Of a DNA stretch of 64,000 nt, positions 20,716 to 29,459 are shown piece after piece. The DNA lies in assembly GCA_900546415.1 (NCBI GenBank), contig URCY01000001.1, forward strand, positions 36,410 through 100,409, written 5' to 3'. This stretch comes from an uncultured Eubacteriales bacterium. Its GTDB lineage: Bacteria; Bacillota; Clostridia; Oscillospirales; Oscillospiraceae. The position numbers and the translations under genes were made by a program. The notes below the pieces were generated by a model. The model ran no database searches, was not told the origin of the DNA, and worked only from the letters and a program-made list of their open reading frames with translations. Position 1 is the stretch's first letter; each line of letters starts with the position of its first letter.

Positions 20716-23661
20716 ATGTCAGAAAGAATGTATCCGATCCCGTTCCGCTCCCTGATGAACTGGGCCGTCACCGAATACGCCCGTGAGGGGGAGCTGTTCG
20801 GCGTCCACTCGGTCTACCGTGCAGACGGGAAGACTCTGCCGATCTTCGGCGAAAAAATCGAAACGCCGTTCGGCCCCGCAGCCGGCCCGAACAGCCAGCT
20901 TGCGCAGAACATCATCGCGTCCTATCTGGCCGGCGCCCGCTTCTTTGAGGTCAAGACCGTTCAGAAGATGGACGGCCACGATCTGGCCGTGTGCGTGCCG
21001 CGCCCCTGCATCCTCGCCGATGACGAGGGCTACAATCAGGAGTGGTCGACCGAGCTGACCGTTCCGCAGGCGCTCAACGAATACATCAAGGCCTGGTGCG
21101 CCCTCAAGGTGCTCTCCAAGGTCTACGGCCTCGGCGATCCGAACGGCTTCGTCTTCAACATGTCCGTCGGCTATGATCTCGAGGGCATCAAGGGCGAAAA
21201 GGTCGACACGTATATCGAGAGCATGAAGGACGCCTCCGGCACGGAGCAGTTCCGCGAGTGCCTCGCCGTGCTGACCGAGCTGTTCCCGGAGGAGAAGGAC
21301 TTCATCGCGGGCATTTCGCCGCGCGTTTCCCGCTCGATCACCCTGTCCACTCTGCACGGCTGCCCGCCCGACGAGATCGAGCGCATCGCGACCTACCTCA
21401 TCACCCAGAAAAAGGTGCACACCTTTGTCAAGTGCAACCCGACCATCCTCGGCTACAAGACTGCGCGCTCCGTCCTCGACGGCATGGGCTATGACTACAT
21501 CGTCTTTGACGAGCACCACTTCAACGAGGATCTGCAGTGGGAGGACGCCGTGCCGATGTTCGAGCGTCTTCAGGCTCTGGCCGACAAGACTGGCGTCGAA
21601 TTCGGCCTGAAGCTGTCGAACACCTTCCCCGTCGACACCACGCGCGGCGAACTGCCCGGCAACGAAATGTATATGTCCGGCCGTTCGCTCTTCCCGCTGA
21701 CCATCGAGATGTGCAACCGCATCTCCCACCAGTTCAAGGGCAAGATGCGCATCTCCTTCGCAGGCGGCGCGGAATACTTCAACTGCGACAAGCTGTTTGA
21801 CGCGGGCATCTGGCCGATCACCGTTGCCACGACCATCCTCAAGCCCGGCGGCTATAACCGCCTGAAGCAGATGTGCGACAAGCTCGCCGATATGCCCTTC
21901 CGCGCCTTCTCCGGCACGGATTCCGCCGCGCTCGAGGCCATGTCCGTCGAATGCCGCACGAATGTGCACCATGTCAAGCCCATCAAGCCGCTGCCCGCCA
22001 GAAAGTCCGAGCAGCCCGTGCCGTGGCTCGACTGCTTCACCGCGCCCTGCAAGGGCGGCTGCCCCATCGAGCAGGACATCCCCGAATACATCGAGCTGTG
22101 CCGCAAGGGGCTTTACGGCCCGGCGCTCAAGCTCATCACCGAGAAGAACGCGCTGCCCTTCATCACCGGCACGATCTGCGCGCACCGCTGCCAGGGCAAG
22201 TGCTCCCGCAATTTCTACGACGAGTCCGTTCAGATCCGCGACACGAAGCTGATCGCGGCCGAAAAGGGCTATGACGCGCTCATGGCCTCCATCCACGCGC
22301 CCGCCAAGAGAAGCGGCAAGAAGGTCGCCATCATCGGCGGCGGCCCGACCGGCATGGCTGCGGCCTATTTCCTCGGCCGTGCGGGCGTCGAGACGACGAT
22401 CTTCGAGCGCGAGAACAGCCTCGGCGGCATCGTGCGCCACGTCATTCCCGCCTTCCGCATCTCCGACGAGGCGATCGACAAGGACGTCGCCCTGATGCGC
22501 AAATATAACGTCGACGTGCGCCTCGGCGCGCCCGCTCCCTCCGTTGACGAGCTGAAAAAGCAGGGCTATACGCACATTCTGCTGGCCGTCGGCGCGTGGA
22601 AGCCCGGCAAGCTTGACATCGAGGGCAACGTCGTCGGCGTCATCGGCTGGATGAAGGACATGAAGCGTCAGGTCAAGCCGAGCCTGACCGGCAGCGTCGT
22701 CGTGGTTGGCGCGGGCAACACCGCCATGGACGCCGCCCGCGTGGCAAAGCGCATGGGCGCGAAGGCAACGATCGTCTATCGCCGCACGAAGAAATACATG
22801 CCCGCCGATGAGCACGAGCTGAAGCTCGCCATCGACGACGGCGTGGAATTTGTCGAGCTGGCTGCCCCGGTCAAGCAGGCCGACGGCAAGCTGACGCTTG
22901 AGAAAATGGTGCTCGGTGAGCCGGACGCCTCCGGACGCCGCAGCCCCGTCGGAACCGGCGAATATTTTGACATCCCGTGCGATCTGGTCGTCTCGGCCGT
23001 CGGCGAGAAGGTCGATTCCGACCTCATGGCCGCCAACGGCATCGAAATGGGTCGCAAGGGTCCGGCCTTCAAGACCAACGTCGAGGGCGTTTATGCGGCG
23101 GGCGACTGCCACCGCGGCCCTGCGACCGTCGTCGAGGGCATTGCCGACGCCGCGGCCTTCGCCGAGATCGTCATCGGCGAGAAGCACACCTATGAGATCC
23201 CCGAGCAGGCCTATGTCACCAAGGCCGAGGCCATCGCCAAGAAGGGCATCCTCAAAATGGCCAAGGACGCCTGCTGCGAGGGCAGCCGCTGCCTCGACTG
23301 CAACACCGTCTGCGAAAACTGCGCCGATTCCTGCCCGAACCGCGCGAACGTCGTCATCAAGATGGCCGACGGCAGCCACCAGATCCTGCACGTGGACAAG
23401 ATGTGCAACGAGTGCGGCAACTGCACGCACTTCTGCCCCTATGCCTCCGAGCCGTGCCACGACAAGTTCACGCTGTTCCAGACGGAGGAGGACTTCGCCG
23501 ATTCGAACAACCACGGCGTGCTCTTCCTCGGCGGCGACAGGATCCGCGTCCGTCTGGCCGAGGTGCAGGACGTCGACCTGAGCAAGCCCAACGACCTGCC
23601 CAAGGAGCTCGAGTGCTTCATCCTGACCGTTCGCGACAAGTACGCATACCTTTATAACTGA
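20716..23661 (+). CDS. ygfK: YgfK, putative selenate reductase-type flavin/iron-sulphur oxidoreductase
   Basis: 981 residues. An N-terminal half of about 420 residues resembles dihydroorotate-dehydrogenase-type barrels. It is followed by a GltD-like module: cysteines from CFTAPCKGGCPIEQD (residue 440) for a 4Fe-4S cluster, a nucleotide-binding GGGPTGMAAAYFLGRAG near 540 and a second Rossmann motif VVGAGNTAMDAAR. The C-terminus has ferredoxin-type cysteines (CLDCNTVCENCADSCPN near 860 and CNECGNCTHFCP at 897). In other genomes it accompanies ssnA and selenium-dependent molybdenum hydroxylases in purine breakdown. TAGGAGG precedes the ATG. Confidence 0.93.
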   Translation: MSERMYPIPFRSLMNWAVTEYAREGELFGVHSVYRADGKTLPIFGEKIETPFGPAAGPNSQLAQNIIASYLAGARFFEVKTVQKMDGHDLAVCVPRPCILADDEGYNQEWSTELTVPQALNEYIKAWCALKVLSKVYGLGDPNGFVFNMSVGYDLEGIKGEKVDTYIESMKDASGTEQFRECLAVLTELFPEEKDFIAGISPRVSRSITLSTLHGCPPDEIERIATYLITQKKVHTFVKCNPTILGYKTARSVLDGMGYDYIVFDEHHFNEDLQWEDAVPMFERLQALADKTGVEFGLKLSNTFPVDTTRGELPGNEMYMSGRSLFPLTIEMCNRISHQFKGKMRISFAGGAEYFNCDKLFDAGIWPITVATTILKPGGYNRLKQMCDKLADMPFRAFSGTDSAALEAMSVECRTNVHHVKPIKPLPARKSEQPVPWLDCFTAPCKGGCPIEQDIPEYIELCRKGLYGPALKLITEKNALPFITGTICAHRCQGKCSRNFYDESVQIRDTKLIAAEKGYDALMASIHAPAKRSGKKVAIIGGGPTGMAAAYFLGRAGVETTIFERENSLGGIVRHVIPAFRISDEAIDKDVALMRKYNVDVRLGAPAPSVDELKKQGYTHILLAVGAWKPGKLDIEGNVVGVIGWMKDMKRQVKPSLTGSVVVVGAGNTAMDAARVAKRMGAKATIVYRRTKKYMPADEHELKLAIDDGVEFVELAAPVKQADGKLTLEKMVLGEPDASGRRSPVGTGEYFDIPCDLVVSAVGEKVDSDLMAANGIEMGRKGPAFKTNVEGVYAAGDCHRGPATVVEGIADAAAFAEIVIGEKHTYEIPEQAYVTKAEAIAKKGILKMAKDACCEGSRCLDCNTVCENCADSCPNRANVVIKMADGSHQILHVDKMCNECGNCTHFCPYASEPCHDKFTLFQTEEDFADSNNHGVLFLGGDRIRVRLAEVQDVDLSKPNDLPKELECFILTVRDKYAYLYN

Positions 23662-23683
23662 TCCCGACCGATTTTTGACCGGT

Positions 23684-23720
23684 GGAGGGGCTGCAAAAGC
23701 GGCCCCTCCGCTGCTTTTGC
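23684..23720 (+). terminator. Likely terminator of the ssnA-ygfK operon
   Basis: GGAGGGGC pairs with GCCCCTCC, followed by GCTGCTTTTGC. The U-tract is short, and an alternative pairing of GCTGCAAAAGC with GCTTTTGCAGC overlaps it. Confidence 0.6.
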
Positions 23721-23747
23721 AGCGCAAAAGCATAACAAGACAAGGAA

Positions 23748-23802
23748 ACCTCTGATACTGATTCTTGATTAAAATATTGAATCAAGAATCAGTATCAGAG
23801 GT
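23748..23802 (+). repeat. Perfect 23-bp inverted repeat (short palindromic repeat, copy A)
   Basis: Arms of 23 bp (23748-23770 and 23780-23802), beginning ACCTCTGATACTGATTC, enclose a 9-bp AT loop. A related copy in the other orientation lies at 59029-59193. Its outermost bases (AACCTCTGAT / ATCAGAGGTT) match the ends of the 159-bp repeat family, so both may be mobilised by the same machinery. Confidence 0.85.
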
Positions 23803-23808
23803 TCTCAT

Positions 23809-23848
23809 GATAAGAAATCGGCCGGTGCCGTGGAGGCACTGGCCGATT
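23809..23848 (-). terminator. Terminator of the sugar-permease remnant
   Basis: On the minus strand AATCGGCC-AGTGCC pairs with GGCACC-GGCCGATT and is followed by TTCTTAT. It sits 12 bp after the stop of the permease fragment. Confidence 0.7.
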
Positions 23849-23860
23849 GGAGCTGCACGG

Positions 23861-24046
23861 TCAGCGTGACCGATGCGGCTTTTTGATGCGAAGGCCGTTG
23901 CCCTTCAGCGTCAGATCGAGAACGACAGCCACAACCAGCACGGCGCCCTCGACGATGAACTGATAGACCGTGCCGATTCCCAGCAGGTTCATGCCGTTGG
24001 AAAGGTTCCCGAGGATCAGCGCGCCGATCAGCGAGCCCTGCCCGCT
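23861..24046 (-). pseudogene. C-terminal remnant of an RbsC-type sugar ABC permease
   Basis: About 62 codons reading GQGSLIGALILGNLSNGMNL and VVAVVLDLTLKG before a stop at 23861. This matches the conserved C-terminus of ribose/xylose-type permeases (family pattern G.L.GALIIGVLNNGLNLL, then a final helix). Upstream of about 24046 the similarity ends abruptly and no start or N-terminal part is present, so only the 3' end survives. The neighbouring PfkB kinase suggests a former sugar uptake locus. Confidence 0.7.
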
Positions 24047-24157
24047 GCGCAGCTTGTCAGCCGCGAAAATTGCACGCAGAACCTCGCAGAGCAGAACCAC
24101 GTGATCCTCAACAGCATCTATTTGGGCACGCTTCCGCGCCGTAATATCAACGAATAA
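24047..24157 (+). pseudogene. Possible 3' remnant of a plus-strand gene
   Basis: A short open frame ends in LNSIYLGTLPRRNINE at the TAA at 24155, which overlaps the ribosome binding site of the next gene as in an operon. No start is present before the junction with the permease remnant near 24046. I do not recognise the protein. It could be the tail of a gene that once preceded the kinase. Confidence 0.3.
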
Positions 24158-24169
24158 GGAGTTTTCACT

Positions 24170-25837
24170 ATGCGCTTGCACTGTATTGAGCTGCCCGTCC
24201 CCTCGCCGGAAGAGGCGGGACGCTGGCTGGAAACCGTCCTGCACTTTCTGCCCGTCGGAGACGGCAGGCTTTATGTCTGCGGAAATTGTCGTCTGCGCCT
24301 CGTCACCGCCGAGGGGAACGCGCCCCTCTGCGCGCCGGGCGAGGTCGTCGGGCTTGAGCACATCGCCCTTGAGACCCCGGATGCCGGCGCTCTGCTGCGC
24401 GCGCTGCTTTCAAAAGGCCTCGCGCCGGAGCACGATGGAGGCGATCCCTTTTTTAATCCCAAGGTTTTCGGCACGGGCACAAGGTATTTCAATTTGATCG
24501 CCCCCTTTGGAACAAAATTTGAATTCTGCCAGCGCCTTGACAAGGACTACCCGCCCGACTCTGCGGAAATACTCGGCCTGGAGCACATCGGCCTTTCCGC
24601 GCGCGATTTTGCCGCATCCTTCCGGGAGCTGGGCACATACGACTTCCGGCCTCAGTTTGCGCCGGTCGAAAACGATACGGCGCGCGGCCGTGTGCAGTGC
24701 GTTGCGCTCGACGGCCCCGCGCCCATTGAGCTGTACAGCTTTGAAGGAGCGCAGGCGTTTCCGGAGGCGGATCCGACCCGCGCCCCGAGACTCGTGTTCC
24801 GCGCCGACGCGGAGGCCTCCCTCAAAGAACGCAACGGCGCGTGCATCCGCTGCGAGGCAGCGCCGAAATACGACATGGTTGCGCTTGGAGAAGCCTTGAT
24901 CGACTTTGTTCCCGGCGGGCAGCAGGAGAGCGGGAAGGTGTCCTATCTGGGCGCTCCCGGCGGCGCGCCGAGCAATGTTTTGGCCGCCGCCTCCCATTTG
25001 AATATGCAGACCGCATTTATCGGCAAAGTCGGCAATGACGTCTTCGGACGGCTGATCCGCAGCACGATGGAGCGCAACGGCATATGCACCGACGGCCTTT
25101 TGCGCAGCGAGACGGAGCCGACCACCTTGGCGTTTGTCTCTCTGGACGAGCGCGGGGATCGATCCTTCAGCTTTTACCGGCAGCACAGCGCCGATTGTAT
25201 GCTCCGATCCACCGAGCTGCCGCTGACGCTTCTGGAGCAAGCGGGTATCTTCCATTTCGGCTCGGTTTCCATGACTGCCGAGCCGGTGCGCTCGGCTACC
25301 CTTGAGGCGGTGAGACACGCAAGGGCAAAGGGCGCGGTGATCGCGTTTGACCCCAACCTCCGCTTGCCGCTTTGGCCCGATACGGACTCCGCCTATCATG
25401 CGATCTGCGAGGGGCTGCGCTATGCCGACCTTGTCAAGCTTTCCGAGGAGGAGCTTGAATTTCTGACTAAGGCCTCCGATCACACGGCCGGAATGCGGGA
25501 GCTTTTGGAACGTTACGATATTCGGATGCTTGTCGTTACGCTTGGCGCCGACGGCTGCCTCTGCCTATGCAGAAACGGCGTTTTTCTGCGGCAGCACACG
25601 ATTCAGGTCACCGCGCTGGACACCACCGGCTCCGGAGACGCCTTCTGGGGAACCTTCCTTTCCGAGCTGCTGCTCTGCGACTGCTGCGACAGAATTCCCG
25701 CGCCGCAGGTCTTGCAGCACATTCTCGGCGTTTCCTGCGTGGCCGGTTCGCTGACCGCAACCGCTTTTGGCGCGGTTCCCGCCATGCCGACAGCCTCCGC
25801 GCTCCACGCCGGTATGCTTCGGCTTCTCGAACCGTAA
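24170..25837 (+). CDS. VOC (glyoxalase-like) domain fused to PfkB-family sugar kinase
   Basis: 555 residues from an ATG preceded by ATAAGGAG. Residues 1 to about 230 look like two glyoxalase/VOC modules: GLEHIALETPDAGALLRALL and, after a linker, GLEHIGLSARDFAASFREL. From about residue 238 a complete fructokinase/ribokinase follows: DMVALGEALIDFVPGG, the glycine-rich GAPGGAPSNVLAAASHL, and the C-terminal anion hole with catalytic base DTTGSGDAFWG (Asp490). The kinase probably phosphorylates fructose or a similar hexose. The fusion is unusual; VOC domains bind metals or small ligands and might act as a sensor or second enzyme. Confidence 0.88.
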   Translation: MRLHCIELPVPSPEEAGRWLETVLHFLPVGDGRLYVCGNCRLRLVTAEGNAPLCAPGEVVGLEHIALETPDAGALLRALLSKGLAPEHDGGDPFFNPKVFGTGTRYFNLIAPFGTKFEFCQRLDKDYPPDSAEILGLEHIGLSARDFAASFRELGTYDFRPQFAPVENDTARGRVQCVALDGPAPIELYSFEGAQAFPEADPTRAPRLVFRADAEASLKERNGACIRCEAAPKYDMVALGEALIDFVPGGQQESGKVSYLGAPGGAPSNVLAAASHLNMQTAFIGKVGNDVFGRLIRSTMERNGICTDGLLRSETEPTTLAFVSLDERGDRSFSFYRQHSADCMLRSTELPLTLLEQAGIFHFGSVSMTAEPVRSATLEAVRHARAKGAVIAFDPNLRLPLWPDTDSAYHAICEGLRYADLVKLSEEELEFLTKASDHTAGMRELLERYDIRMLVVTLGADGCLCLCRNGVFLRQHTIQVTALDTTGSGDAFWGTFLSELLLCDCCDRIPAPQVLQHILGVSCVAGSLTATAFGAVPAMPTASALHAGMLRLLEP

Positions 25838-25855
25838 CGGCTCGGCCGATATGAA

Positions 25856-26014
25856 GGAACCTCTGAATCAATCGGCAGCGGCGCTCAGCGGGTCTTTTGC
25901 CCCAACTGATTGGTTTGAAAATCTTGAAATACGTAAAGGATTCCTGCGATTTCCAAACCTCAATTCGGAACAAAATCCCTCGCTGACCGCTCTTGCGATT
26001 GAATCAGAGGTTCC
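25856..26014 (+). mobile_element. 159-bp palindromic MITE-like repeat, copy 1
   Basis: Begins GGAACCTCTGAATCAATCGG and ends in AATCAGAGGTTCC, with inverted ends and internal arms that also pair. It lies 18 bp after the VOC-PfkB stop. The 4-bp flanks (TGAA and CAAA) do not match, so this copy is older or rearranged. Confidence 0.9.
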
Positions 26015-26267
26015 CAAAATAACTTCCGATGAGCTGCGCAAGGCACGGCTGAGGCTTCCAAAGCCGACGCATGCGAATTGCCCGAAAAGCCCTGCTCTGT
26101 CTGTCTGCCGCCGCAGACGGCCGGATCAGGGCTTTCGCGTCGCCAATGCCGCCCGCCGAGAAAGCGGCGGAGACGGCGGAATCGTGGGACTGAGACGGAC
26201 TGCTGCCCGTCCGTTTGTTTTGCTCCACGGAAAATCAGAAACTTTTTTGAAATTTGCAGAAAAACAG
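26015..26267. other. Gene-free spacer with two hairpins
   Basis: No gene seen. AAAAGCCCTG (26084) pairs with CAGGGCTTT around an inner GTCTGC/GCAGAC stem, and ACGGAC/GTCCGT (about 26194) is followed by TTGTTTT. These look like terminators of the preceding unit. Confidence 0.5.
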
Positions 26268-26296
26268 TTGAATTTTCGGTCGATTTGTCATAGAAT
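26268..26296 (+). promoter_or_regulatory. Promoter of trmL (and perhaps pgk-tpiA)
   Basis: TTGAAT, 17-nt spacer, TAGAAT. The predicted start near 26303 leaves a 50-nt leader. Confidence 0.7.
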
Positions 26297-26353
26297 AGTT
26301 CAAGCAGCGGAGTGGGGCAGCGCTGCACATCCAGAACAGCCCCGCGAGGAACT

Positions 26354-26836
26354 ATGCTGAACGTCGTTTTGGTCGAGCCGGAGATCCCGCAGAACACCGG
26401 CAACATCGCGCGCACCTGCGCCGCCACAGGCTCGGTGCTGCATCTGGTCAAGCCGTTGGGCTTCGATATTTCCGAACGCGCCGTGCGGCGCGCCGGGCTG
26501 GATTATTGGCATCTGGTCGACGTCCGGGTCTATGAGAATCTGGACGAGCTGTTTGAGAAAAACGATATCCGCCAGATGCGCCTGTTTTCGACCAAAGCAC
26601 CGCGCGCCTATACCGAGGCGGATTATGCCGACGGCTGCTTCCTGTTTTTCGGCCGCGAGACGCGCGGCCTGCCGGAGGCCTTCCTCGAAGCACATTTTGA
26701 AAGCTGCGTGCGCATCCCCATGCGCACCGAGGCACGCAGTCTGAACCTGAGCAATTCCGTCGCCGTCGGCGTTTTTGAGGCGCTGCGCCAGCAGGACTTC
26801 CCGCATTTGCAGGACTTCGGAAAAATGAAACGGTGA
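26354..26836 (+). CDS. trmL: tRNA (cytidine(34)-2'-O)-methyltransferase TrmL
   Basis: 160 residues, the family length, from the ATG at 26354 with CGAGGA upstream; the frame is open further 5' but that part is not conserved. It 2'-O-methylates the wobble base of tRNA-Leu isoacceptors. SPOUT-fold motifs: EPEIPQNTGNIARTCAATG at the start, FFGRETRGLPE in the middle and the knot MRTEARSLNLSNSVAVGVFE near the end. Confidence 0.95.
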   Translation: MLNVVLVEPEIPQNTGNIARTCAATGSVLHLVKPLGFDISERAVRRAGLDYWHLVDVRVYENLDELFEKNDIRQMRLFSTKAPRAYTEADYADGCFLFFGRETRGLPEAFLEAHFESCVRIPMRTEARSLNLSNSVAVGVFEALRQQDFPHLQDFGKMKR

Positions 26837-26890
26837 CAACCCAAAATCGTCAAACCCATGCAACTGCATACAGCATCATAGGAGGTAAAC

Positions 26891-28093
26891 ATGAACTACA
26901 ATAAGAAATCCGTAGAACAGATCGATGTCTGCGGCAAGCGCGTGCTCTGCCGCTGCGACTTTAACGTTCCGACCAAGGACGGCAAGATCACCAGCGACAA
27001 GCGGATCGTCGCGGCGCTGCCGACCATTCGCTATCTCATCGACCACAACGCGAAGGTCATTCTCTGCTCCCACATGGGCAAGCCCAAGGGCGAGTACAAG
27101 CCCGAGCTGAGCCTTCAGATCGTCGCCGACCGCCTGAGCGAGCTGCTCGGCAAGCCGGTCGTCATGGCCAAGGACGTCGCCGGTGAGGACGCACAGGCGA
27201 AGGCCGCCGCGCTCAAGGACGGCGAGGTCATGCTGCTCGAGAACACCCGCTTTGAAAAGGGCGAGACGAAGAACGATCCCGAGCTGAGCAAGAAGCTGGC
27301 CTCTCTGGCCGATGTTTTCGTCAACGACGCCTTCGGCACGGCGCATCGCGCCCATGCCTCCACGGCCGGTGTGGCGGATTATCTGCCCGCTGTCTGCGGC
27401 TTCCTTGTTGAAAAAGAGGTCTCCATCATGGGCAAGGCGCTGGCCGATCCGGAGCGTCCCTTCGTCGCCATCCTCGGCGGCGCAAAGGTCTCCGACAAGC
27501 TGAACGTCATCAACAACCTGCTCGAAAAGGTCGACACCCTCATCATCGGCGGCGGCATGGCCTTCACCTTCCTCGCCGCCAAGGGCTATTCCGTCGGCAA
27601 GTCCCTGCTCGATAACGAGAAGATCGACTACTGCAAGGACATGATGAAGAAGGCCGAGGAGAAGGGCGTCAAGCTCCTCCTGCCGATCGACACCGTCGTT
27701 GCGGCCGACTTCCCGAACCCGATCGACGCCGAGATCGCCGTTAAGACCGTTTCCTCCAACGAGATCCCGGACGATATGGAAGGCCTTGACATCGGCGAAA
27801 AGACCCGCGCCCTGTTTGCCGAGGCGGCAAAGAGCGCCAAGACCGTCGTCTGGAACGGCCCGATGGGCGTGTTCGAGAACCCGACGCTGGCGAAGGGTAC
27901 CATCGCCGTTGCGCAGGCGCTGGCCGATTCCGACGCCGTGACGATCGTCGGCGGCGGCGACAGCGCGGCTGCCTGCGAGCAGCTTGGCTTTGCCGACAAG
28001 ATCACCCATATTTCCACCGGCGGCGGCGCGTCTCTCGAGTTCCTCGAGGGCCTGGAGCTTCCGGGCATTGCCTGCCTGCAGGATAAGGACTGA
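26891..28093 (+). CDS. pgk: Phosphoglycerate kinase
   Basis: 400 residues. Glycolytic enzyme making ATP from 1,3-bisphosphoglycerate. Signature [17 protein letters not shown] at the N-terminus, SHMGKPKG, and the C-terminal nucleotide site [10 protein letters not shown] with [15 protein letters not shown] precedes the ATG. tpiA follows 10 bp later. The usual upstream gap gene is not in this cluster. Confidence 0.98.
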   Translation: MNYNKKSVEQIDVCGKRVLCRCDFNVPTKDGKITSDKRIVAALPTIRYLIDHNAKVILCSHMGKPKGEYKPELSLQIVADRLSELLGKPVVMAKDVAGEDAQAKAAALKDGEVMLLENTRFEKGETKNDPELSKKLASLADVFVNDAFGTAHRAHASTAGVADYLPAVCGFLVEKEVSIMGKALADPERPFVAILGGAKVSDKLNVINNLLEKVDTLIIGGGMAFTFLAAKGYSVGKSLLDNEKIDYCKDMMKKAEEKGVKLLLPIDTVVAADFPNPIDAEIAVKTVSSNEIPDDMEGLDIGEKTRALFAEAAKSAKTVVWNGPMGVFENPTLAKGTIAVAQALADSDAVTIVGGGDSAAACEQLGFADKITHISTGGGASLEFLEGLELPGIACLQDKD

Positions 28094-28103
28094 GGAGGAA
28101 GCC

Positions 28104-28880
28104 ATGAACAGAAAGTACCGTAAGACGCTCATCGCCGGAAACTGGAAGATGAACAAGACGCCCTCCGAAACAAAGACCTTTATGACCGAGCTGAAGGGCA
28201 TCCTCCCGAAGGGCCGCTGGTGCGACATCGCGCTGTGTGTCCCGGCCGTCTGCATCCCGGCCGCCGCCCGCGCCATGCGCGAGACCCGCATCGGCATCGG
28301 TGCGGAGAACTGCAACGCCAACGCCTCCGGCGCCTACACCGGCGAGATCTCGACGGCAATGCTGGTCGACGCCGGCTGCAAGTATGTCATCATCGGCCAT
28401 TCCGAGCGCCGCGCCATGGGCGAGACGGATGCCGAGGTCAATGCAAAGGTCAAGGCCGCGCTCGAGGCCGGCCTGATCCCGATCGTCTGCTGCGGCGAGA
28501 CGCTGGAGCAGCGCGAGTCCGGCATCACCGAGGAATGGATCACCATGCAGATCAAGCTGGCGCTGGCCGGCATCACCGAGGAGAAGATCCGCAAGGTCGT
28601 GATTGCCTATGAGCCGATCTGGGCGATCGGCACCGGCCGCACCGCGACGCCGGAGCAGGCCGAGGAGGTTTGCCAGCTCATCCGCACGGTCGTGCGCAAG
28701 CTGTTCGGCTCGAAGAACGCCCGCGCCACCACGATCCTCTACGGCGGCTCCATGAACGACAAGAACGCCTATGACCTGCTGGCTCAGCCGGACATCGACG
28801 GCGGCCTGATCGGCGGCGCCTCTCTCGTCCCGGAAAAATTCGTCAAGATCATCGAGGACGCCAATCAGCCCACGACCTGA
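28104..28880 (+). CDS. tpiA: Triosephosphate isomerase
   Basis: 258 residues from the ATG at 28104 with GAGGAGGA upstream. Catalytic residues are intact: Asn-Lys in GNWKMNK, His in [10 protein letters not shown] and Glu in [14 protein letters not shown], with the phosphate-binding GGSMNDKN and GLIGGASL. It is in an operon with pgk and is followed by a strong terminator. Confidence 0.98.
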   Translation: MNRKYRKTLIAGNWKMNKTPSETKTFMTELKGILPKGRWCDIALCVPAVCIPAAARAMRETRIGIGAENCNANASGAYTGEISTAMLVDAGCKYVIIGHSERRAMGETDAEVNAKVKAALEAGLIPIVCCGETLEQRESGITEEWITMQIKLALAGITEEKIRKVVIAYEPIWAIGTGRTATPEQAEEVCQLIRTVVRKLFGSKNARATTILYGGSMNDKNAYDLLAQPDIDGGLIGGASLVPEKFVKIIEDANQPTT

Positions 28881-28903
28881 TCGTTTCGTCGATGTACACA
28901 AAA

Positions 28904-28935
28904 AACCCGCTTGAAATTTTTCGGGCGGGTTTTTC
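28904..28935 (+). terminator. Terminator of pgk-tpiA
   Basis: AACCCGC pairs with GCGGGTT around an AT-rich loop and runs into TTTTT. Confidence 0.85.
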
Positions 28936-29039
28936 GTTGTAACAGATTCTTAACAGCATTCGAGGATTTTTTATGCTATAATAAGATCAGCGGAAGACCC
29001 GCGAATATCCGACGATTTCAATGACAAGGGAGTATTGTT

Positions 29040-29459
29040 TTGAATCTTCTTTTCTTTCTCACCCCGAAGGCAAACTGTGCCTATCTTTACGAGGACTTCA
29101 CGCTGCGGCAGGCGCTCGAGCGCATGGAGCACTCCGGCTATGCCGCCATCCCGATCCTTGCCCGCAACGGACTTTATTGCGGCACGCTGACCGAGGGCGA
29201 CCTGCTCTGGGCGATCAAAAACCTCTGCTGCATGGATCTGCGCGACACCGAAAAGCACAACATTATGGAGATCACGCACCGCAAGGACAATTTACCCGTC
29301 TCCGTCTCGACCGATATGCAGGAGCTTGTGCTCAAGGCCACCGACCAGAACTTCGTGCCGGTGATCGACGACAAGGGCGATTTCATCGGCATCATTACGC
29401 GCCGCTCGATCATGCGCTATTGTCTGGAAAACTACATCCTGCCGAAGACCGGAACATGA
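29040..29459 (+). CDS. Tandem CBS-domain protein
   Basis: 139 residues from a TTG start with AAGGGAG 8 nt upstream; a TATAAT lies at 28977. Two CBS motifs: residues about 10-65 (FTLRQALERMEHSGYAAIPI, TEGDLLWAI) and 75-135 (ATDQNFVPVIDDKGDFIGI, ITRRSIMRY). Such stand-alone pairs bind adenine nucleotides and often act as small sensors; the partner is unknown. It overlaps the next gene by ATGA. Confidence 0.85.
   Translation: MNLLFFLTPKANCAYLYEDFTLRQALERMEHSGYAAIPILARNGLYCGTLTEGDLLWAIKNLCCMDLRDTEKHNIMEITHRKDNLPVSVSTDMQELVLKATDQNFVPVIDDKGDFIGIITRRSIMRYCLENYILPKTGT

Noticed and set aside
20719..23733. A 1004-codon antisense frame opposite ygfK
   Set aside because: Low-complexity Val/Asp/Ala-rich shadow of a gene with clear flavin and iron-sulphur motifs.
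25856..26014. Repeat element as an IS carrying a transposase
   Set aside because: 159 bp is far too short and the only frame is about 40 codons without transposase motifs; no IS is seen in the window.
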